The position numbers and the translations under genes were made by a program. This document shows, in pieces, positions 51,058 through 61,735 of a stretch of 64,000 nt of DNA (its first letter is position 1; every line of letters starts with the position of its first letter). The stretch is from Methylophaga muralis (GTDB lineage Bacteria > Pseudomonadota > Gammaproteobacteria > Nitrosococcales > Methylophagaceae): positions 186,001 to 250,000 of the forward strand of contig NZ_MCRI01000001.1 in the NCBI RefSeq assembly GCF_001720165.1, read 5' to 3'. The notes below the pieces were generated by a model that saw nothing but the letters and a program-made list of their open reading frames with translations, was not told the origin of the DNA and searched no databases.

Positions 51058-54000
51058 TCAGGCCGCTTTGGTGGCGATTTTCAATAAACCATCCAATGAC
51101 GCTGCTTTGGGTTTGACCAGCCAGAATTCTTTAATCGCCTGTTCAAAGCGATCCAGGATCTGGTGCGCCCAGACACTACCGGTTTCACGCACGTGGTCTT
51201 CAATAAGGCCTTTTAGATGCAGAGCAGCTTCGGACATTTCGTCGCTGTCAATCCGCACCAATTCAACCAGCTCTTCGTTATAACGTTCAGCAAAGGTGTT
51301 ATCCAAATCCAGCACATAAGCCAGACCGCCAGTCATACCCGCACCAAAATTCAGGCCGGTTTCGCCCAGCACGACAACAACCCCACCAGTCATATACTCA
51401 CAACCGTGATCGCCGACGCCTTCGACAATAGCTACTGCGCCGGAATTACGTACTGCAAAGCGTTCGCCAGCTTTACCTGCTGCATACAATTCACCGCCAG
51501 TCGCACCATATAAACAGGTGTTACCAATAATACTGGCATTCTGCGTTTCAAAATCACTTTCAGGTGATGGATAAATGGTCAATTTACCTGCCGCCATGCC
51601 TTTACCGACATAGTCATTGGCATCGCCTTCAAGACGCATTTCCAGACCGCCGGCATTGAATACACCAAAGCTTTGTCCGGCAGAACCTTTCAGATTCAGA
51701 CGGATAGGCTTATCAATCATGCCGTAATTGCCATGAAGCTTGGCAATCTCACCAGATAACCGTGCACCAATTGAACGGTTTATGTTACGAATGCTGTAAC
51801 TGAATTCACCGCCAGTTTTATTAACGATGGTTTCTTTAATATCAACCACCATCTGTTCAGCCAATTCACCTTTATCATAAGGTTCATTTTTCGGTTCAAG
51901 ACAGAACTGGGGTTTATCGGCCGGAACACCAGCGTTTGACAATAACGGTTGCAGATTCAATCCGCGTTGCTTGTCCGTAGTGCCTGGCAAAATTTCCAGT
52001 AAATCAGTACGACCAATCAAGTCCTGCAAACTGCGAACACCGAGTTTAGCTAACCACTCACGGGTTTCACGAGCCACAAACTGGAAGTAGTTCATCACCA
52101 TTTGTGGCAAACCGATAAAGTGCTGTGTACGCAGCTTTTCATTCTGCGTTGCAACACCGGTCGCACAGTTATTCAAATGGCAGATCCGCAGGTATTTACA
52201 ACCTAATGCCACCATTGGACCAGTACCGAAGCCAAAACTTTCTGCTCCCAGAATCGCTGCCTTAATGACATCCAAACCAGTTTTCAAACCACCATCTGTT
52301 TGCAGACGAACTTTGTCACGTAAATCATTGGCACGCAGAGTCTGGTGGGCTTCACTCAAGCCAAGCTCCCAAGGACCGCCAGCATATTTGACCGATGTCA
52401 GCGGGCTGGCACCGGTACCACCGTCATAACCAGAAATAGTAATCAAATCGGCATAGGCTTTTGCCACACCTGCGGCAACGGTTCCGACACCTGCTTGCGA
52501 TACCAGTTTTACTGATACCAAGGCATCCGGGTTGACCTGTTTCAAGTCAAAAATCAGCTGCGCCAGATCTTCAATCGAATAGATATCATGATGTGGCGGC
52601 GGTGAAATCAGTGTTACGCCTGGTACAGAATGGCGCAGTGTCGCAATCATCTGATTGACTTTGCCACCAGGTAACTGACCACCCTCGCCAGGCTTGGCGC
52701 CTTGAGCGATTTTGATCTGCAATACTTCTGCGTTGACCAGATAATGTGGTGTTACACCAAAGCGGCCTGAAGCAATCTGTTTGATTTTGGAGACACGCTC
52801 GTTACCAAAACGATCCGGATCTTCACCACCTTCACCAGAATTTGAACGACCACCTAAACGGTTCATCGCAATCGCCAACGCTTCATGAGCTTCGGGCGAT
52901 AAAGCACCTAAAGACATACCTGCGCTGTCAAAGCGTTTGAGAATAGCGCCAGTATCTTCAACTTCTTCAATATCGAGCGGTGTATCGGCCAATTTGACAT
53001 CAAGCAGGTCGCGTAAAACCATCGCTGGCCGTTCGTTGACTAGAGCCGCATAAGTTTTGTAGTCATCATAACTGCCACCCTGAACGGCTTTCTGCAGGGT
53101 GCCGATAACATCAGGGTTATAGGCGTGATATTCACCACCATGGATGAATTTCAGCAAACCGCCTTGTTCACGTTTTTTACGTTGATTCCAAGCCAATTTA
53201 GATAGTTGCAACTGATCTTCATGCAAGGCTTCAAAATCAGCTCCGTTGACTCGGCTGGTTGTGGCAGTGAAACATTTTTCAACCACGGCATCGTTCAAAC
53301 CGACAATCTCAAACAGTTGAGCGCCACGGTAGCTGGCAATCGTTGAGATACCCATTTTCGAGGTGATTTTGAACAATCCTTTATTGATGCCTTTACGGTA
53401 GTGACGGCATAACTTGGCATGCTCAATATCTTTGATTTCATTGGTGGCACGCAGATCCTGCAAGCAAGCGTATGCAAGATAAGGGTAAATTGCAGTTGCG
53501 CCATAACCCAGCAGCACCCCGAAATGATGTGGATCACGGGCGGTTGCGGTTTCAATAATCAAGTTGGCATCGCAGCGCAAACCGGATTTAATCAGATGCT
53601 GATGTACCGCACCAGTTGCCAGTAGGGCATGTACCGGCAGTGTATCTTTGGAAATATCACGATCACTAAGAACCAATACAACATTGCCACTACGGACAGC
53701 TAGTTCTGCATCTGCACAAATCGCATCAATTGCTTTTTCCAGGCCGATTTCTGGCTGGTAATTCAACGAAATACGATAGGATTTGTATTCTGGATCGTTG
53801 TCACCCAGTTTAAGGATCTGATTGAACAGCTTTTCAGTCAGTACCGGAGAATCCAACACCACACGTTGAGCGTGATCTTCACCTTCTTCAAACAGGTTGC
53901 GCTCTTGACCGATACAGGTCTCCAACGACATAACAATGTTTTCACGCAAAGGATCGATCGGCGGATTGGTTACCTGAGCGAACTGCTGACGGAAAAAGTC

Positions 54001-55548
54001 GTACAACGAACGGACTTTCTGTGACATGACCGCAAACGGGCTATCATCACCCATCGAACCAACGGCTTCTTGACCGATCTCACCTAAAACTCGCAGAACT
54101 TGATCGCGCTCTTCGAAGCTGACGCCGAACATTTTTTCAAAGATTTCCAGCTCTTCACCCTGAATTTCCGGCAAGGTATGCTCATCGTCTCTTTCGGTGT
54201 CTTCCAGACGCTGCAAATTATTATTCAGCCACTCGCCATAAGGCTGAGCGTTTTTCAGCATATTGTTGATATCTTCTGGCATCAACAATTCACCGGTCTG
54301 AGTGTCTACCGCCAGCATTTGACCTGGTTTCAGGCGACCTTTTGCTACGACATCTTCTGGCTGATAGTTATACACGCCGACTTCTGATGCCAGTGTGATA
54401 TGGCGATCCTTGGTAATGACATAGCGCGCTGGACGTAAACCATTGCGATCCAATGTACACGCTGCATAACGACCATCGGTGATAACGACACCGGCAGGGC
54501 CATCCCATGGTTCCATATGCATCGAGTTAAAATCGTAGAATGCTTTCAGATCCGCATCCATGGTCGGATCGTTTTGCCAAGCTGGTGGAATCAACAAACG
54601 CATTGCACGGAACATGCTAACGCCACCCGCCAACAATGCTTCCAGCATATTATCCATGCTAGATGAGTCAGAACCGGTGGTACCAACTAATGGACGAATG
54701 TCTTCCATGTTTTCGATCAACGATGTCGCAAACTTGGCACCGCGGGCCAAAGCCCAGTTACGGTTACCTTGAACAGTATTGATTTCACCATTGTGTGCCA
54801 GATAACGGAAAGGCTGAGCCAAACGCCATTGCGGCCAGGTATTGGTGGAGAAACGTTGGTGGAATACGCAAATAGCCGTTTCCATCCGCTCATCACCAAG
54901 GTCTTTGTAAAACACCGGCAAATAAGACGGCATTACCAAGCCTTTATAAGACACCACTTGTGATGACAGGGTTGGAATGTAAAAGTCTTTATCGTCGGTG
55001 ATTGCTTTTTCTGCTTTACGGCGAGCGATGTATAGATTGCGCTCAAAAGCGGCAGCATCCATTGATTCACCGGCATTAACAAATACATGGCGCATCTTCG
55101 GCAGTAAACGTAATGCTTCCTGACCGCAGGCTGTTTCAGCATCAACCGGCACTTCGCGCCAGCCCAATACATGCAAACCCTGTTCAGTCAGTTTTTCGCT
55201 CACCGCATCTTGCGCTAACTGTGCTTTGTCGTCGTCCTGTGACAGAAAAACCATACCGACTGCATAATGCTCTGCCAATGAAAAGCCAAGCTCTTCGGCA
55301 ATCGCTTTAAAGAAGCTGTCAGGCTTTTTCAGCAATAAACCGCAACCGTCGCCGGTCTTACCATCAGCACCGATCGCACCTCGATGGGTCAGGTTACCCA
55401 AAGCTTCAATGGCGGTTTTAACCAGCCAGTGGCTTGGCTTACCATCCATTTGGGCAATCAGGCCGAATCCGCAGTTATCGCGCTCAAATTCAGGTCTGTA
55501 AAGACCTTGTGTTAGTTCTGTTGGCTGACTCACGTCACATACCTTCAT
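51058..55548 (-). CDS. gltB: Glutamate synthase large subunit
   Basis: A 1496-residue enzyme that forms two glutamates from glutamine and 2-oxoglutarate. The N-terminal class II amidotransferase domain has its nucleophile Cys at residue 26 ([11 protein letters not shown]), exposed after removal of a short propeptide. A central domain, the FMN-binding synthase domain ([40 protein letters not shown]) with the Fe-S Cys cluster in [18 protein letters not shown]-like sequence (read here as [17 protein letters not shown]), and the C-terminal beta-helix domain follow. A GTG at 55533 preceded by AAGG is a possible alternative start, since the ATG at 55548 lacks a ribosome binding site. Confidence 0.97.
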   Translation of the reverse strand: MKVCDVSQPTELTQGLYRPEFERDNCGFGLIAQMDGKPSHWLVKTAIEALGNLTHRGAIGADGKTGDGCGLLLKKPDSFFKAIAEELGFSLAEHYAVGMVFLSQDDDKAQLAQDAVSEKLTEQGLHVLGWREVPVDAETACGQEALRLLPKMRHVFVNAGESMDAAAFERNLYIARRKAEKAITDDKDFYIPTLSSQVVSYKGLVMPSYLPVFYKDLGDERMETAICVFHQRFSTNTWPQWRLAQPFRYLAHNGEINTVQGNRNWALARGAKFATSLIENMEDIRPLVGTTGSDSSSMDNMLEALLAGGVSMFRAMRLLIPPAWQNDPTMDADLKAFYDFNSMHMEPWDGPAGVVITDGRYAACTLDRNGLRPARYVITKDRHITLASEVGVYNYQPEDVVAKGRLKPGQMLAVDTQTGELLMPEDINNMLKNAQPYGEWLNNNLQRLEDTERDDEHTLPEIQGEELEIFEKMFGVSFEERDQVLRVLGEIGQEAVGSMGDDSPFAVMSQKVRSLYDFFRQQFAQVTNPPIDPLRENIVMSLETCIGQERNLFEEGEDHAQRVVLDSPVLTEKLFNQILKLGDNDPEYKSYRISLNYQPEIGLEKAIDAICADAELAVRSGNVVLVLSDRDISKDTLPVHALLATGAVHQHLIKSGLRCDANLIIETATARDPHHFGVLLGYGATAIYPYLAYACLQDLRATNEIKDIEHAKLCRHYRKGINKGLFKITSKMGISTIASYRGAQLFEIVGLNDAVVEKCFTATTSRVNGADFEALHEDQLQLSKLAWNQRKKREQGGLLKFIHGGEYHAYNPDVIGTLQKAVQGGSYDDYKTYAALVNERPAMVLRDLLDVKLADTPLDIEEVEDTGAILKRFDSAGMSLGALSPEAHEALAIAMNRLGGRSNSGEGGEDPDRFGNERVSKIKQIASGRFGVTPHYLVNAEVLQIKIAQGAKPGEGGQLPGGKVNQMIATLRHSVPGVTLISPPPHHDIYSIEDLAQLIFDLKQVNPDALVSVKLVSQAGVGTVAAGVAKAYADLITISGYDGGTGASPLTSVKYAGGPWELGLSEAHQTLRANDLRDKVRLQTDGGLKTGLDVIKAAILGAESFGFGTGPMVALGCKYLRICHLNNCATGVATQNEKLRTQHFIGLPQMVMNYFQFVARETREWLAKLGVRSLQDLIGRTDLLEILPGTTDKQRGLNLQPLLSNAGVPADKPQFCLEPKNEPYDKGELAEQMVVDIKETIVNKTGGEFSYSIRNINRSIGARLSGEIAKLHGNYGMIDKPIRLNLKGSAGQSFGVFNAGGLEMRLEGDANDYVGKGMAAGKLTIYPSPESDFETQNASIIGNTCLYGATGGELYAAGKAGERFAVRNSGAVAIVEGVGDHGCEYMTGGVVVVLGETGLNFGAGMTGGLAYVLDLDNTFAERYNEELVELVRIDSDEMSEAALHLKGLIEDHVRETGSVWAHQILDRFEQAIKEFWLVKPKAASLDGLLKIATKAA

Positions 55549-55780
55549 CGTTTGTTAGCGCCGTCGCAGCTCCATTCCGGTGGTTAAACCAGCACAGCTA
55601 TGTCAAAACTGAGGAGCGTCGCACAAAAACACGGCAGAAAGGATCACCTAGTATAACGATTGATCCGGCACCATTCAATTCTAGCTACACTTTTAGACCG
55701 TGCTATCAGCAGTAAATTTTCCTATTTTCAATAAAATAGCTAAAATGCACTGCTTTTCTGACAATACAATCGGACTAACA

Positions 55781-56274
55781 ATGGACAAACCACTGGTAGG
55801 TGTAGTGATGGGCAGCAATAGTGACTGGCCTGTCATGCAAAAAGCCGTCGAGCAACTTGAAGCTTTCGGCGTAGCTATGAAACTCAAGTTGTCTCTGCCC
55901 ACCGAACACCTGACCTGTTAACCGAGTACGCTAAAACGGCTAAAGCTAAAGGATTAAGCTGTATTATCGCTGGTGCCGGAGGTGCTGCTCATTTACCTGG
56001 CATGCTCGCTGCGAATACATTGGTACCGGTGCTTGGTGTACCAGTTCCCTCTCGCTACCTGAAAGGTCAGGATTCTTTATTATCCATCGTGCAAATGCCG
56101 AAGGGAATACCTGTGGCGACATTTGCCATTGGTGAAGCTGGTGCCGCCAACGCAGCCCTATTTGCTATTGCCCAGTTATCTATCCATGACAAAAAACTGG
56201 AAGCAAAACTTGAGCAGTTTCGTAAAAGTCAGCATCAGGCCGTTCTGGACATGACGCTGCCACCATTAGCATAA
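55781..56274 (+). pseudogene. purE: N5-carboxyaminoimidazole ribonucleotide mutase, broken by a one-base frameshift
   Basis: The first frame gives MDKPLVGVVMGSNSDWPVMQ to ...EAFGVA and then goes out of frame, stopping at 55921. The other half resumes one frame back, with [20 protein letters not shown] and [20 protein letters not shown] through to the stop at 56274. Adding one T between 55876 and 55877 (GCT-AT to GCT-TAT) restores [19 protein letters not shown], including the family motif SAHRTP, and yields 164 residues. No slippery site is visible. PurE is needed for purine synthesis and purK downstream is intact, so a sequence or assembly error is more likely than a true pseudogene. Confidence 0.93.
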
Positions 56275-56288
56275 AACTGAGGACGTAA

Positions 56289-57419
56289 ATGATCTTACCA
56301 GGTGCCACACTAGGAATGCTGGGCGGCGGCCAATTAGGTCGCATGTTTACCACCGCAGCTCAGACAATGGGTTATAAAGTCATTGTGCTGGATCCGGATA
56401 AAAACAGTCCAGCAGGCATTATTGCTGATCAACATATCTGTGCGGCTTATACCGATGAATCAGCCCTCGCCGAACTTGCCCAACTTTGTTCAGCGATCAC
56501 TACCGAATTTGAAAACATTCCTGCCAGCACCTTGGCATTTCTTGAGCAACGCACTGTTGTTCATCCCTCATCAACGGCTTTGGCCAGCACGCAAAACCGT
56601 AATGTTGAAAAAAACTTTATTCGTGCTCAGGGCATCGCTACCGTGCCATTTGTCAAAATTAACTGCAGTGACGATATTGATAACCTCGGCAGTCAGATTT
56701 CTTTCCCGGCCATCCTGAAAGTAGCGACTTTTGGCTACGATGGAAAAGGTCAGATTGTTTGTGAAGATTTATCAGCCGTGTATGCAGCATTTGATGCAAT
56801 GGGTCAAAAAGAATGTGTTCTGGAACAGCGTATTGATCTGGAACGTGAAATATCCGTTGTGTTGGCTCGTGGCCAGGATGGACAGATAACACCTTTCCCT
56901 GTTGCCGAAAATGTGCACATCAATGGCATCCTCCATTCGACCACTGTGCCGAGCATTGCGGCAGAATCACTTCAGCAAACGGCGATTGAAATGGCCAGTA
57001 AAATTGCTGAAGGCCTTGCATACGTTGGCACCATGGCAGTCGAATTTTTCGTCTCGAAACAAGGTGACATTATTGCTAATGAAATCGCACCGAGACCACA
57101 TAATTCCGGCCATTACACCCTGGATGCTTGTCGCACATCACAATTTGAACAACAAGTAAGAATGCTTTGCGGTTTGCCCGCTGGAAATGCTGAGCTTATC
57201 TCGCCTGTTGTGATGATTAATTTATTAGGTGATGTGTGGGGCAATAGCCAGCCACACTGGAATAAACTGCTTACCCAGCCCGATATCAAGCTGCATTTAT
57301 ACGGAAAAAAAGAAGCACGTGCTGGTCGCAAAATGGGTCATTTTAATGTGCTTGCTGCTGAAACATCTCAAGCAATGGAGCTGGCCAGTCAAACTTTTGA
57401 AGCCATCAAAGCTGATTAA
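56289..57419 (+). CDS. purK: 5-(carboxyamino)imidazole ribonucleotide synthase
   Basis: A 376-residue ATP-grasp enzyme that carboxylates AIR for PurE. The N terminus is GATLGMLGGGQLGRMFTTAA. The ATP-binding centre includes FPAILKVATFGYDGKGQIVC and the metal-site motif ANEIAPRPHNSGHYTLDACR. It follows purE by 14 bases, the standard purEK pair. The last base of its stop codon is the first base of the next ATG. Confidence 0.97.
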   Translation: MILPGATLGMLGGGQLGRMFTTAAQTMGYKVIVLDPDKNSPAGIIADQHICAAYTDESALAELAQLCSAITTEFENIPASTLAFLEQRTVVHPSSTALASTQNRNVEKNFIRAQGIATVPFVKINCSDDIDNLGSQISFPAILKVATFGYDGKGQIVCEDLSAVYAAFDAMGQKECVLEQRIDLEREISVVLARGQDGQITPFPVAENVHINGILHSTTVPSIAAESLQQTAIEMASKIAEGLAYVGTMAVEFFVSKQGDIIANEIAPRPHNSGHYTLDACRTSQFEQQVRMLCGLPAGNAELISPVVMINLLGDVWGNSQPHWNKLLTQPDIKLHLYGKKEARAGRKMGHFNVLAAETSQAMELASQTFEAIKAD

Positions 57420-57694
57420 TGCACAACATTACGATTACCTATTGCACACAATGCCGTTGGATGCTCAGAGCAGCTTGGATGGCCCAAGAATTACTCAGTA
57501 CTTTTGATGGCGAGATTGCAGAATTAACGCTGAAACCGGGTACCGGCGGAGTGTTTGAAGTAACGGCGGATAGTGAGTTGGTTTGGTCAAGAAAACAGGA
57601 AGGTCGCTTCCCGGATATTACCGAGCTGAAACAACGTGTTCGTGATGTTATTGCTCCCGAGCAGGATTTAGGTCATTCCGATAAGAAAAAGTAA
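57419..57694 (+). CDS. Rdx/SelW-like thioredoxin-fold protein
   Basis: A 91-residue protein of the SelT/SelW/SelH (Rdx) family. The redox motif is CTQC at residues 9-12, in the position of CxxU in selenoproteins; Cys replaces Sec here. The family segments ELLSTFDGEIAELTLKPGTG, GVFEVTADSELVWSRKQEGR and FPDITELKQRVRDVI are all present. The function is thought to be thiol redox exchange. Its ATG overlaps the purK stop (TAATG), so it is translated from the purEK message. Confidence 0.9.
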   Translation: MHNITITYCTQCRWMLRAAWMAQELLSTFDGEIAELTLKPGTGGVFEVTADSELVWSRKQEGRFPDITELKQRVRDVIAPEQDLGHSDKKK

Positions 57695-57713
57695 TCGCTG
57701 AGTCTGAGAAGAT

Positions 57714-57744
57714 AAAAAAGGGACGTTTTCACGTCCCTTTTTTT
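57714..57744. terminator. Bidirectional terminator between Rdx-like gene and topA
   Basis: AAAAAAGGGACG / CGTCCCTTTTTT arms with a TTTTCA loop and a long T run lie between converging genes. It ends two bases before the topA stop codon. Confidence 0.93.
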
Positions 57745-57745
57745 G

Positions 57746-60028
57746 TTATGCATCTTCCACTTTGACGCTGTAACCGCACTCTTTCTGCGGACAGACTTTT
57801 TCTGTGCCTTTACTCTTGGTGGTTTTGATACTCAAAATCGGCCAATTACAGTTAGGACACGGCTCGGCAACCGGCTCATTCCATATCGCATAATCACAGG
57901 TTGGGTATTCCGAACAGGAATAGAACACCTTGCCGCGTCGGGACTTACGGGTAAGGATCTCACCTTTTTTACATTTCGGGCATTCAACACCGGTTTTATC
58001 CGGCTGTTCCAATGATTCAATATGCTTGCATTTCGGATAGCTGCTGCAGCCGATGAATTTGCCATACTTTCCGGTACGTACCCAGAGATCTGATTCACAT
58101 TTAGGACATTTACGACCTTCAACTACTTCAGGTTCACTTGCAGTAGTTTCTTCGCCATCAATGTTGCGTGTGTAATCGCATTCAGGGTAACCGGTACAAC
58201 CGATAAATCGGCCACTTCGGCCCAACCGGCTGGATAATTTTTTGCCGCATTTTGGGCAGTCTTCATCCAACAGTTCTTGCGTCACATCGCTACGCTGAAC
58301 TTCTTTATCCTTGGTTTCGACCTGTTCTTTAAACGGTCCCCAGAAATTACGTAATAAGGGGATCCATTCCGCCTCGCCGCGCGATACCGCATCCAGATCA
58401 TCTTCCAATTTGGCGGTAAAGTCATAGTCCACATAGCGAGTAAAATGCTCAACCAGAAACTTGCCGACAACACGCCCGACATCGGTTGGATGAAAGCGTT
58501 TTGTAATTAACTCAACATATTCACGTTGCAACAGGGTGGAAATGATGCTGGCATAGGTTGATGGACGGCCAATATCATGCTCTTCAAGACTGCGGACCAG
58601 ACTGGCTTCACTGTATCTCGGTGGTGGCTCAGTAAAATGCTGCTCAGGACGGATGGCAATTAAGTCGATAACTTCTCCGACTTCCATCGGCGGCAAAATA
58701 GTTTCGTCTTTATCACCTTTGGTATCGTCTTTACCTTCCAGATAAACACTCATAAAGCCAGGGTTAACTACGGTAGAACCGTTGGCACGGAAAGTATTTC
58801 CCTTGCCACAGCCCAAATCCACCGCGACGGTATTCAAAGTCGCGTGGATCATCTGACTGGCTAAAGTACGCTGCCATATCAGGTTATACAGTTTGTGTTG
58901 ATCGGCAGATAAATACGCCTTCATTTCATCTGGCGTGCGCAACACTGAGGTTGGGCGGATCGCCTCATGCGCTTCTTGGGCATTTTTGGATTTGGTTTTA
59001 TATTCCTGCGGCTTGCTCGGTACCGATTTAGCGCCATATCGCTGACCGATAAATATGCGGATCTCTTCGATCGCTTCTGCCGCCAGCGTGACCGAGTCGG
59101 TACGCATATAGGTGATTAAACCTTCTGCACCCTCGCCAGTATCGACACCTTCATATAACTGTTGAGCAACACTCATGGTGCGCTGTGCGCCAAAGCCTAA
59201 TTTACGGGAAGCTTCCTGTTGCAATGTTGAAGTGGTGAATGGTGCAGCGGGATTACGTTTACGTTGTTTTTTCTCAACGTGAGTAACTAACAGTTTGCCT
59301 TCAGAAGCTTTATTTAATGTTTTAACGACTTCATCTGCCTGCTCAGTATGTTCAATACTGAACTGACTAAGTTTTTCATTTTTGTATTGGGTTAATTTTG
59401 CTTGAAACGGTATTTTCTCAGCTGCAGCATCAGCTTCGATGGTCCAATATTCTTGAGCTTTGAAAGCTTCAATTTCCAGTTCTCGCTCGACAATCATTCT
59501 AAGCGCTGGACTTTGTACCCTGCCCGCAGACAAGCCTCGACGAACTTTTTTCCATAACAGTGGCGAAAGGGTAAAGCCAACCAGATAATCGAGCGCTCGA
59601 CGCGCTTGCTGAGCATTGACCAAATCCATCGACAGTTCGCGTGGATTCGCTACCGCATCATTGACGGCTTGTTTGGTGATCTCGTGGAAAACAACACGAA
59701 AGGTTTCTTTATCTTTTAATACGCCTTTCTTTTTTAATAACTCATACAAATGCCAGGAGATAGCCTCTCCCTCACGATCCGGATCCGTTGCCAGATAGAG
59801 CGTGTCGGCTTTCTTCATCGCTTTAGCAATCGCTTCAACATGTTTACTGTTGCGATCGATAATCTGATATTTCATTGCAAAATCATTCGACGGGTCGACT
59901 GCACCTTCTTTAGGCAGTAAATCCCGGACATGACCATAAGATGCCAAGACTTCTACATCTTTGCCCAGATATTTTTTGATGGTCTTGGCCTTGGCCGGTG
60001 ACTCAACAATGACGAGTTTTTTTCCCAT
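57746..60028 (-). CDS. topA: DNA topoisomerase I
   Basis: A 760-residue type IA topoisomerase that relaxes negative supercoils. The ATG at 60028 begins MGKKLVIVESPAKAKTIKKY (TOPRIM domain) and follows CAGGA; an in-frame ATG at 60043 is less likely. The active Tyr lies in EGLITYMRTDSVTLAAEAIE. Four C-terminal zinc ribbons are visible (CPKCGKKLSSRLGRSGRFIG; CPKCESDLWVRTGKYGKFIG; CPKCKKGEILTRKSRRGKVF; CPNCNWPILSIKTT), one more than three in E. coli TopA's classical set. It lies downstream of smg. Confidence 0.98.
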   Translation of the reverse strand: MGKKLVIVESPAKAKTIKKYLGKDVEVLASYGHVRDLLPKEGAVDPSNDFAMKYQIIDRNSKHVEAIAKAMKKADTLYLATDPDREGEAISWHLYELLKKKGVLKDKETFRVVFHEITKQAVNDAVANPRELSMDLVNAQQARRALDYLVGFTLSPLLWKKVRRGLSAGRVQSPALRMIVERELEIEAFKAQEYWTIEADAAAEKIPFQAKLTQYKNEKLSQFSIEHTEQADEVVKTLNKASEGKLLVTHVEKKQRKRNPAAPFTTSTLQQEASRKLGFGAQRTMSVAQQLYEGVDTGEGAEGLITYMRTDSVTLAAEAIEEIRIFIGQRYGAKSVPSKPQEYKTKSKNAQEAHEAIRPTSVLRTPDEMKAYLSADQHKLYNLIWQRTLASQMIHATLNTVAVDLGCGKGNTFRANGSTVVNPGFMSVYLEGKDDTKGDKDETILPPMEVGEVIDLIAIRPEQHFTEPPPRYSEASLVRSLEEHDIGRPSTYASIISTLLQREYVELITKRFHPTDVGRVVGKFLVEHFTRYVDYDFTAKLEDDLDAVSRGEAEWIPLLRNFWGPFKEQVETKDKEVQRSDVTQELLDEDCPKCGKKLSSRLGRSGRFIGCTGYPECDYTRNIDGEETTASEPEVVEGRKCPKCESDLWVRTGKYGKFIGCSSYPKCKHIESLEQPDKTGVECPKCKKGEILTRKSRRGKVFYSCSEYPTCDYAIWNEPVAEPCPNCNWPILSIKTTKSKGTEKVCPQKECGYSVKVEDA

Positions 60029-60060
60029 AAAATCCTGTACCAAAAATAGACGCTCTAAAT

Positions 60061-60089
60061 AACACTGCCCGTGTAAAACGGGCAGTGTT
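60061..60089 (-). terminator. Hairpin between smg and topA
   Basis: Perfect 12-base arms (AACACTGCCCGT / ACGGGCAGTGTT) with a five-base loop lie 24 bases after smg. The minus-strand tail TATTTAG is only moderately T-rich. It may end smg or be a processing site before topA. Confidence 0.7.
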
Positions 60090-60112
60090 ATGCATAATAA
60101 GAGCGGTCAAAT

Positions 60113-60580
60113 TCAGTGAATAACCGCTTCCAAATCTTCAAACACTAAATCTTCCATCCAGGCATAAGCGACTTCCCTGCCCGGTTGGTAGAACAGCACC
60201 ATGAGCACGACCCATTTAAGCTGTTCCAGATCAATTTCTTCACTATCCAAGGCCAACACACGCTCAATAACAACTTCGCGGGTTTCGACATCCAAAACAC
60301 CAACCTGTTCCAGAAACAATAAATAGCCACGACAATGAATATCGAGACGCTCTATTTCACTGTCACTGAAAACACGGATATGTGTATTGGGAATGTCTGT
60401 CTGCGGTGCCACCACAGTCATGTTGTCAAGCCAATCAAGTGCTTTGTGTATCTCTAATTCCTGAAAGCCTACCTGCTCTAATTCAAGTTCCAGGACATCT
60501 TTATCAGGTTGGCTGCTATCTTCAGTATCGATATAGTTTTCGAACAGATAGAGCAACACATCAATTACATTTTCTTTCAT
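60113..60580 (-). CDS. smg: Smg family protein (DUF494)
   Basis: A 155-residue acidic protein of the Smg/DUF494 family, always near dprA and topA in Gammaproteobacteria. Characteristic parts are KENVIDVLLYLFENYIDTED, LELEQVGFQELEIHKALDWL and EDLVFEDLEAVIH at the end. The function is unknown in the family. It follows dprA by 23 bases in one transcript. Confidence 0.93.
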   Translation of the reverse strand: MKENVIDVLLYLFENYIDTEDSSQPDKDVLELELEQVGFQELEIHKALDWLDNMTVVAPQTDIPNTHIRVFSDSEIERLDIHCRGYLLFLEQVGVLDVETREVVIERVLALDSEEIDLEQLKWVVLMVLFYQPGREVAYAWMEDLVFEDLEAVIH

Positions 60581-60603
60581 CGGCTTCTCTATTGTGGGCC
60601 CGA

Positions 60604-61725
60604 TCAGGTTCCGGTTCTGACGTATCGTCCTCCGGGCAATGATGCAACCTGACCTTGCAGCTCCAGTAATAACAGCATGGATGAAACGGCATCAACCGTC
60701 AATCCGCTTTTGTCAATAAGTATATCGATGTGGATAGGGTCATAACCCAAAAACTCAAACAGTTGCTGATAATCTTCATCAAATTCCGCTGCCCCGGCAA
60801 CCTCTTCTGCTTGATCAATATTTTGATCAGTTTGCGGTATCACTCCAGCCAAGGCCCCAAGCTCTTCGATAATGTCATTTGCCGTTTCAACCAGCTTGGC
60901 TCCTTCCCGTATCAATTGATGACAGCCTCGAGATAACGGGTTATGAATGGAACCAGGAATAGCAAAAACTTCCCGGCCTTGTTCCATCGCCATTCTTGCC
61001 GTTATCAATGATCCGCTTTTTACGGCGGCCTCAACCACCAGCGTGCCTAAACTTAATCCACTGATAATGCGATTACGGCGGGGAAAATTTTCAGCTTTAG
61101 GAGACGTACCAAGCGGAAACTCAGAAACAATGGCTCCATTCTCAGCGATATGATGTGCCAAGTCACGATGTGCAGCCGGATACACTCGATCCAATCCGGT
61201 ACCAATCACGGCAATGGTTCTACCCGATGCAGCTAAAGCGCCTTTATGTGCTGCTGCGTCAATTCCAGTGGCTAATCCACTGGTAATCACGATATCGCCC
61301 TGCACCAAATAGCGGGCGAACTCAAATGCACTATCACGTCCAGATGCTGATGGATTTCGACTGCCGACAATAGCCAACTGCCACTTACTGAGTAAGGTGA
61401 CATCACCTTGCACAAACAATAATGCAGGAGGATCCGCTATCTGCTTTAACAACTCTGGATAAGATGGGTGCTGCTGATCAATGACGTGGCGGTTATCTGC
61501 CGATAACCATTCAAGATCCCGCTCTACCTGATCCCAGTCAGGAGATTGCAATAACTTTAGAACTGTCTGATCAATACCTTTTAACAGTCGGGTTTCACGG
61601 AAAATATCTGCTGGGTGATGAACCTGATTTACCAGCTTATTAAAGGTTACTGGCCCGACACCGGGAATGCGCTGTAAGGCCAGATGACATGCTAAGAACA
61701 GTTGCGAATCAGAGAATCTATGCAA
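60604..61725 (-). CDS. dprA: DNA processing protein DprA
   Basis: A 373-residue protein that loads RecA on incoming single-stranded DNA in transformation. No ATG is near the beginning. A TTG at 61725 preceded by AAAGGAA with five bases spacing is the best start and gives a family-size protein (E. coli Smf 374). A second TTG at 61761 is less likely. The N-terminal helical part is LALQRIPGVGPVTFNKLVNQ. The Rossmann-like core contains LAIVGSRNPSASGRDSAFEF, ITSGLATGIDAAAHKGALAA and FPRRNRIISGLSLGTLVVEA. The C-terminal winged-helix (DprA_WH) is present. It follows the LysM gene closely. Confidence 0.95.
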   Translation of the reverse strand: MHRFSDSQLFLACHLALQRIPGVGPVTFNKLVNQVHHPADIFRETRLLKGIDQTVLKLLQSPDWDQVERDLEWLSADNRHVIDQQHPSYPELLKQIADPPALLFVQGDVTLLSKWQLAIVGSRNPSASGRDSAFEFARYLVQGDIVITSGLATGIDAAAHKGALAASGRTIAVIGTGLDRVYPAAHRDLAHHIAENGAIVSEFPLGTSPKAENFPRRNRIISGLSLGTLVVEAAVKSGSLITARMAMEQGREVFAIPGSIHNPLSRGCHQLIREGAKLVETANDIIEELGALAGVIPQTDQNIDQAEEVAGAAEFDEDYQQLFEFLGYDPIHIDILIDKSGLTVDAVSSMLLLLELQGQVASLPGGRYVRTGT

Positions 61726-61735
61726 GCTGTTTCCT

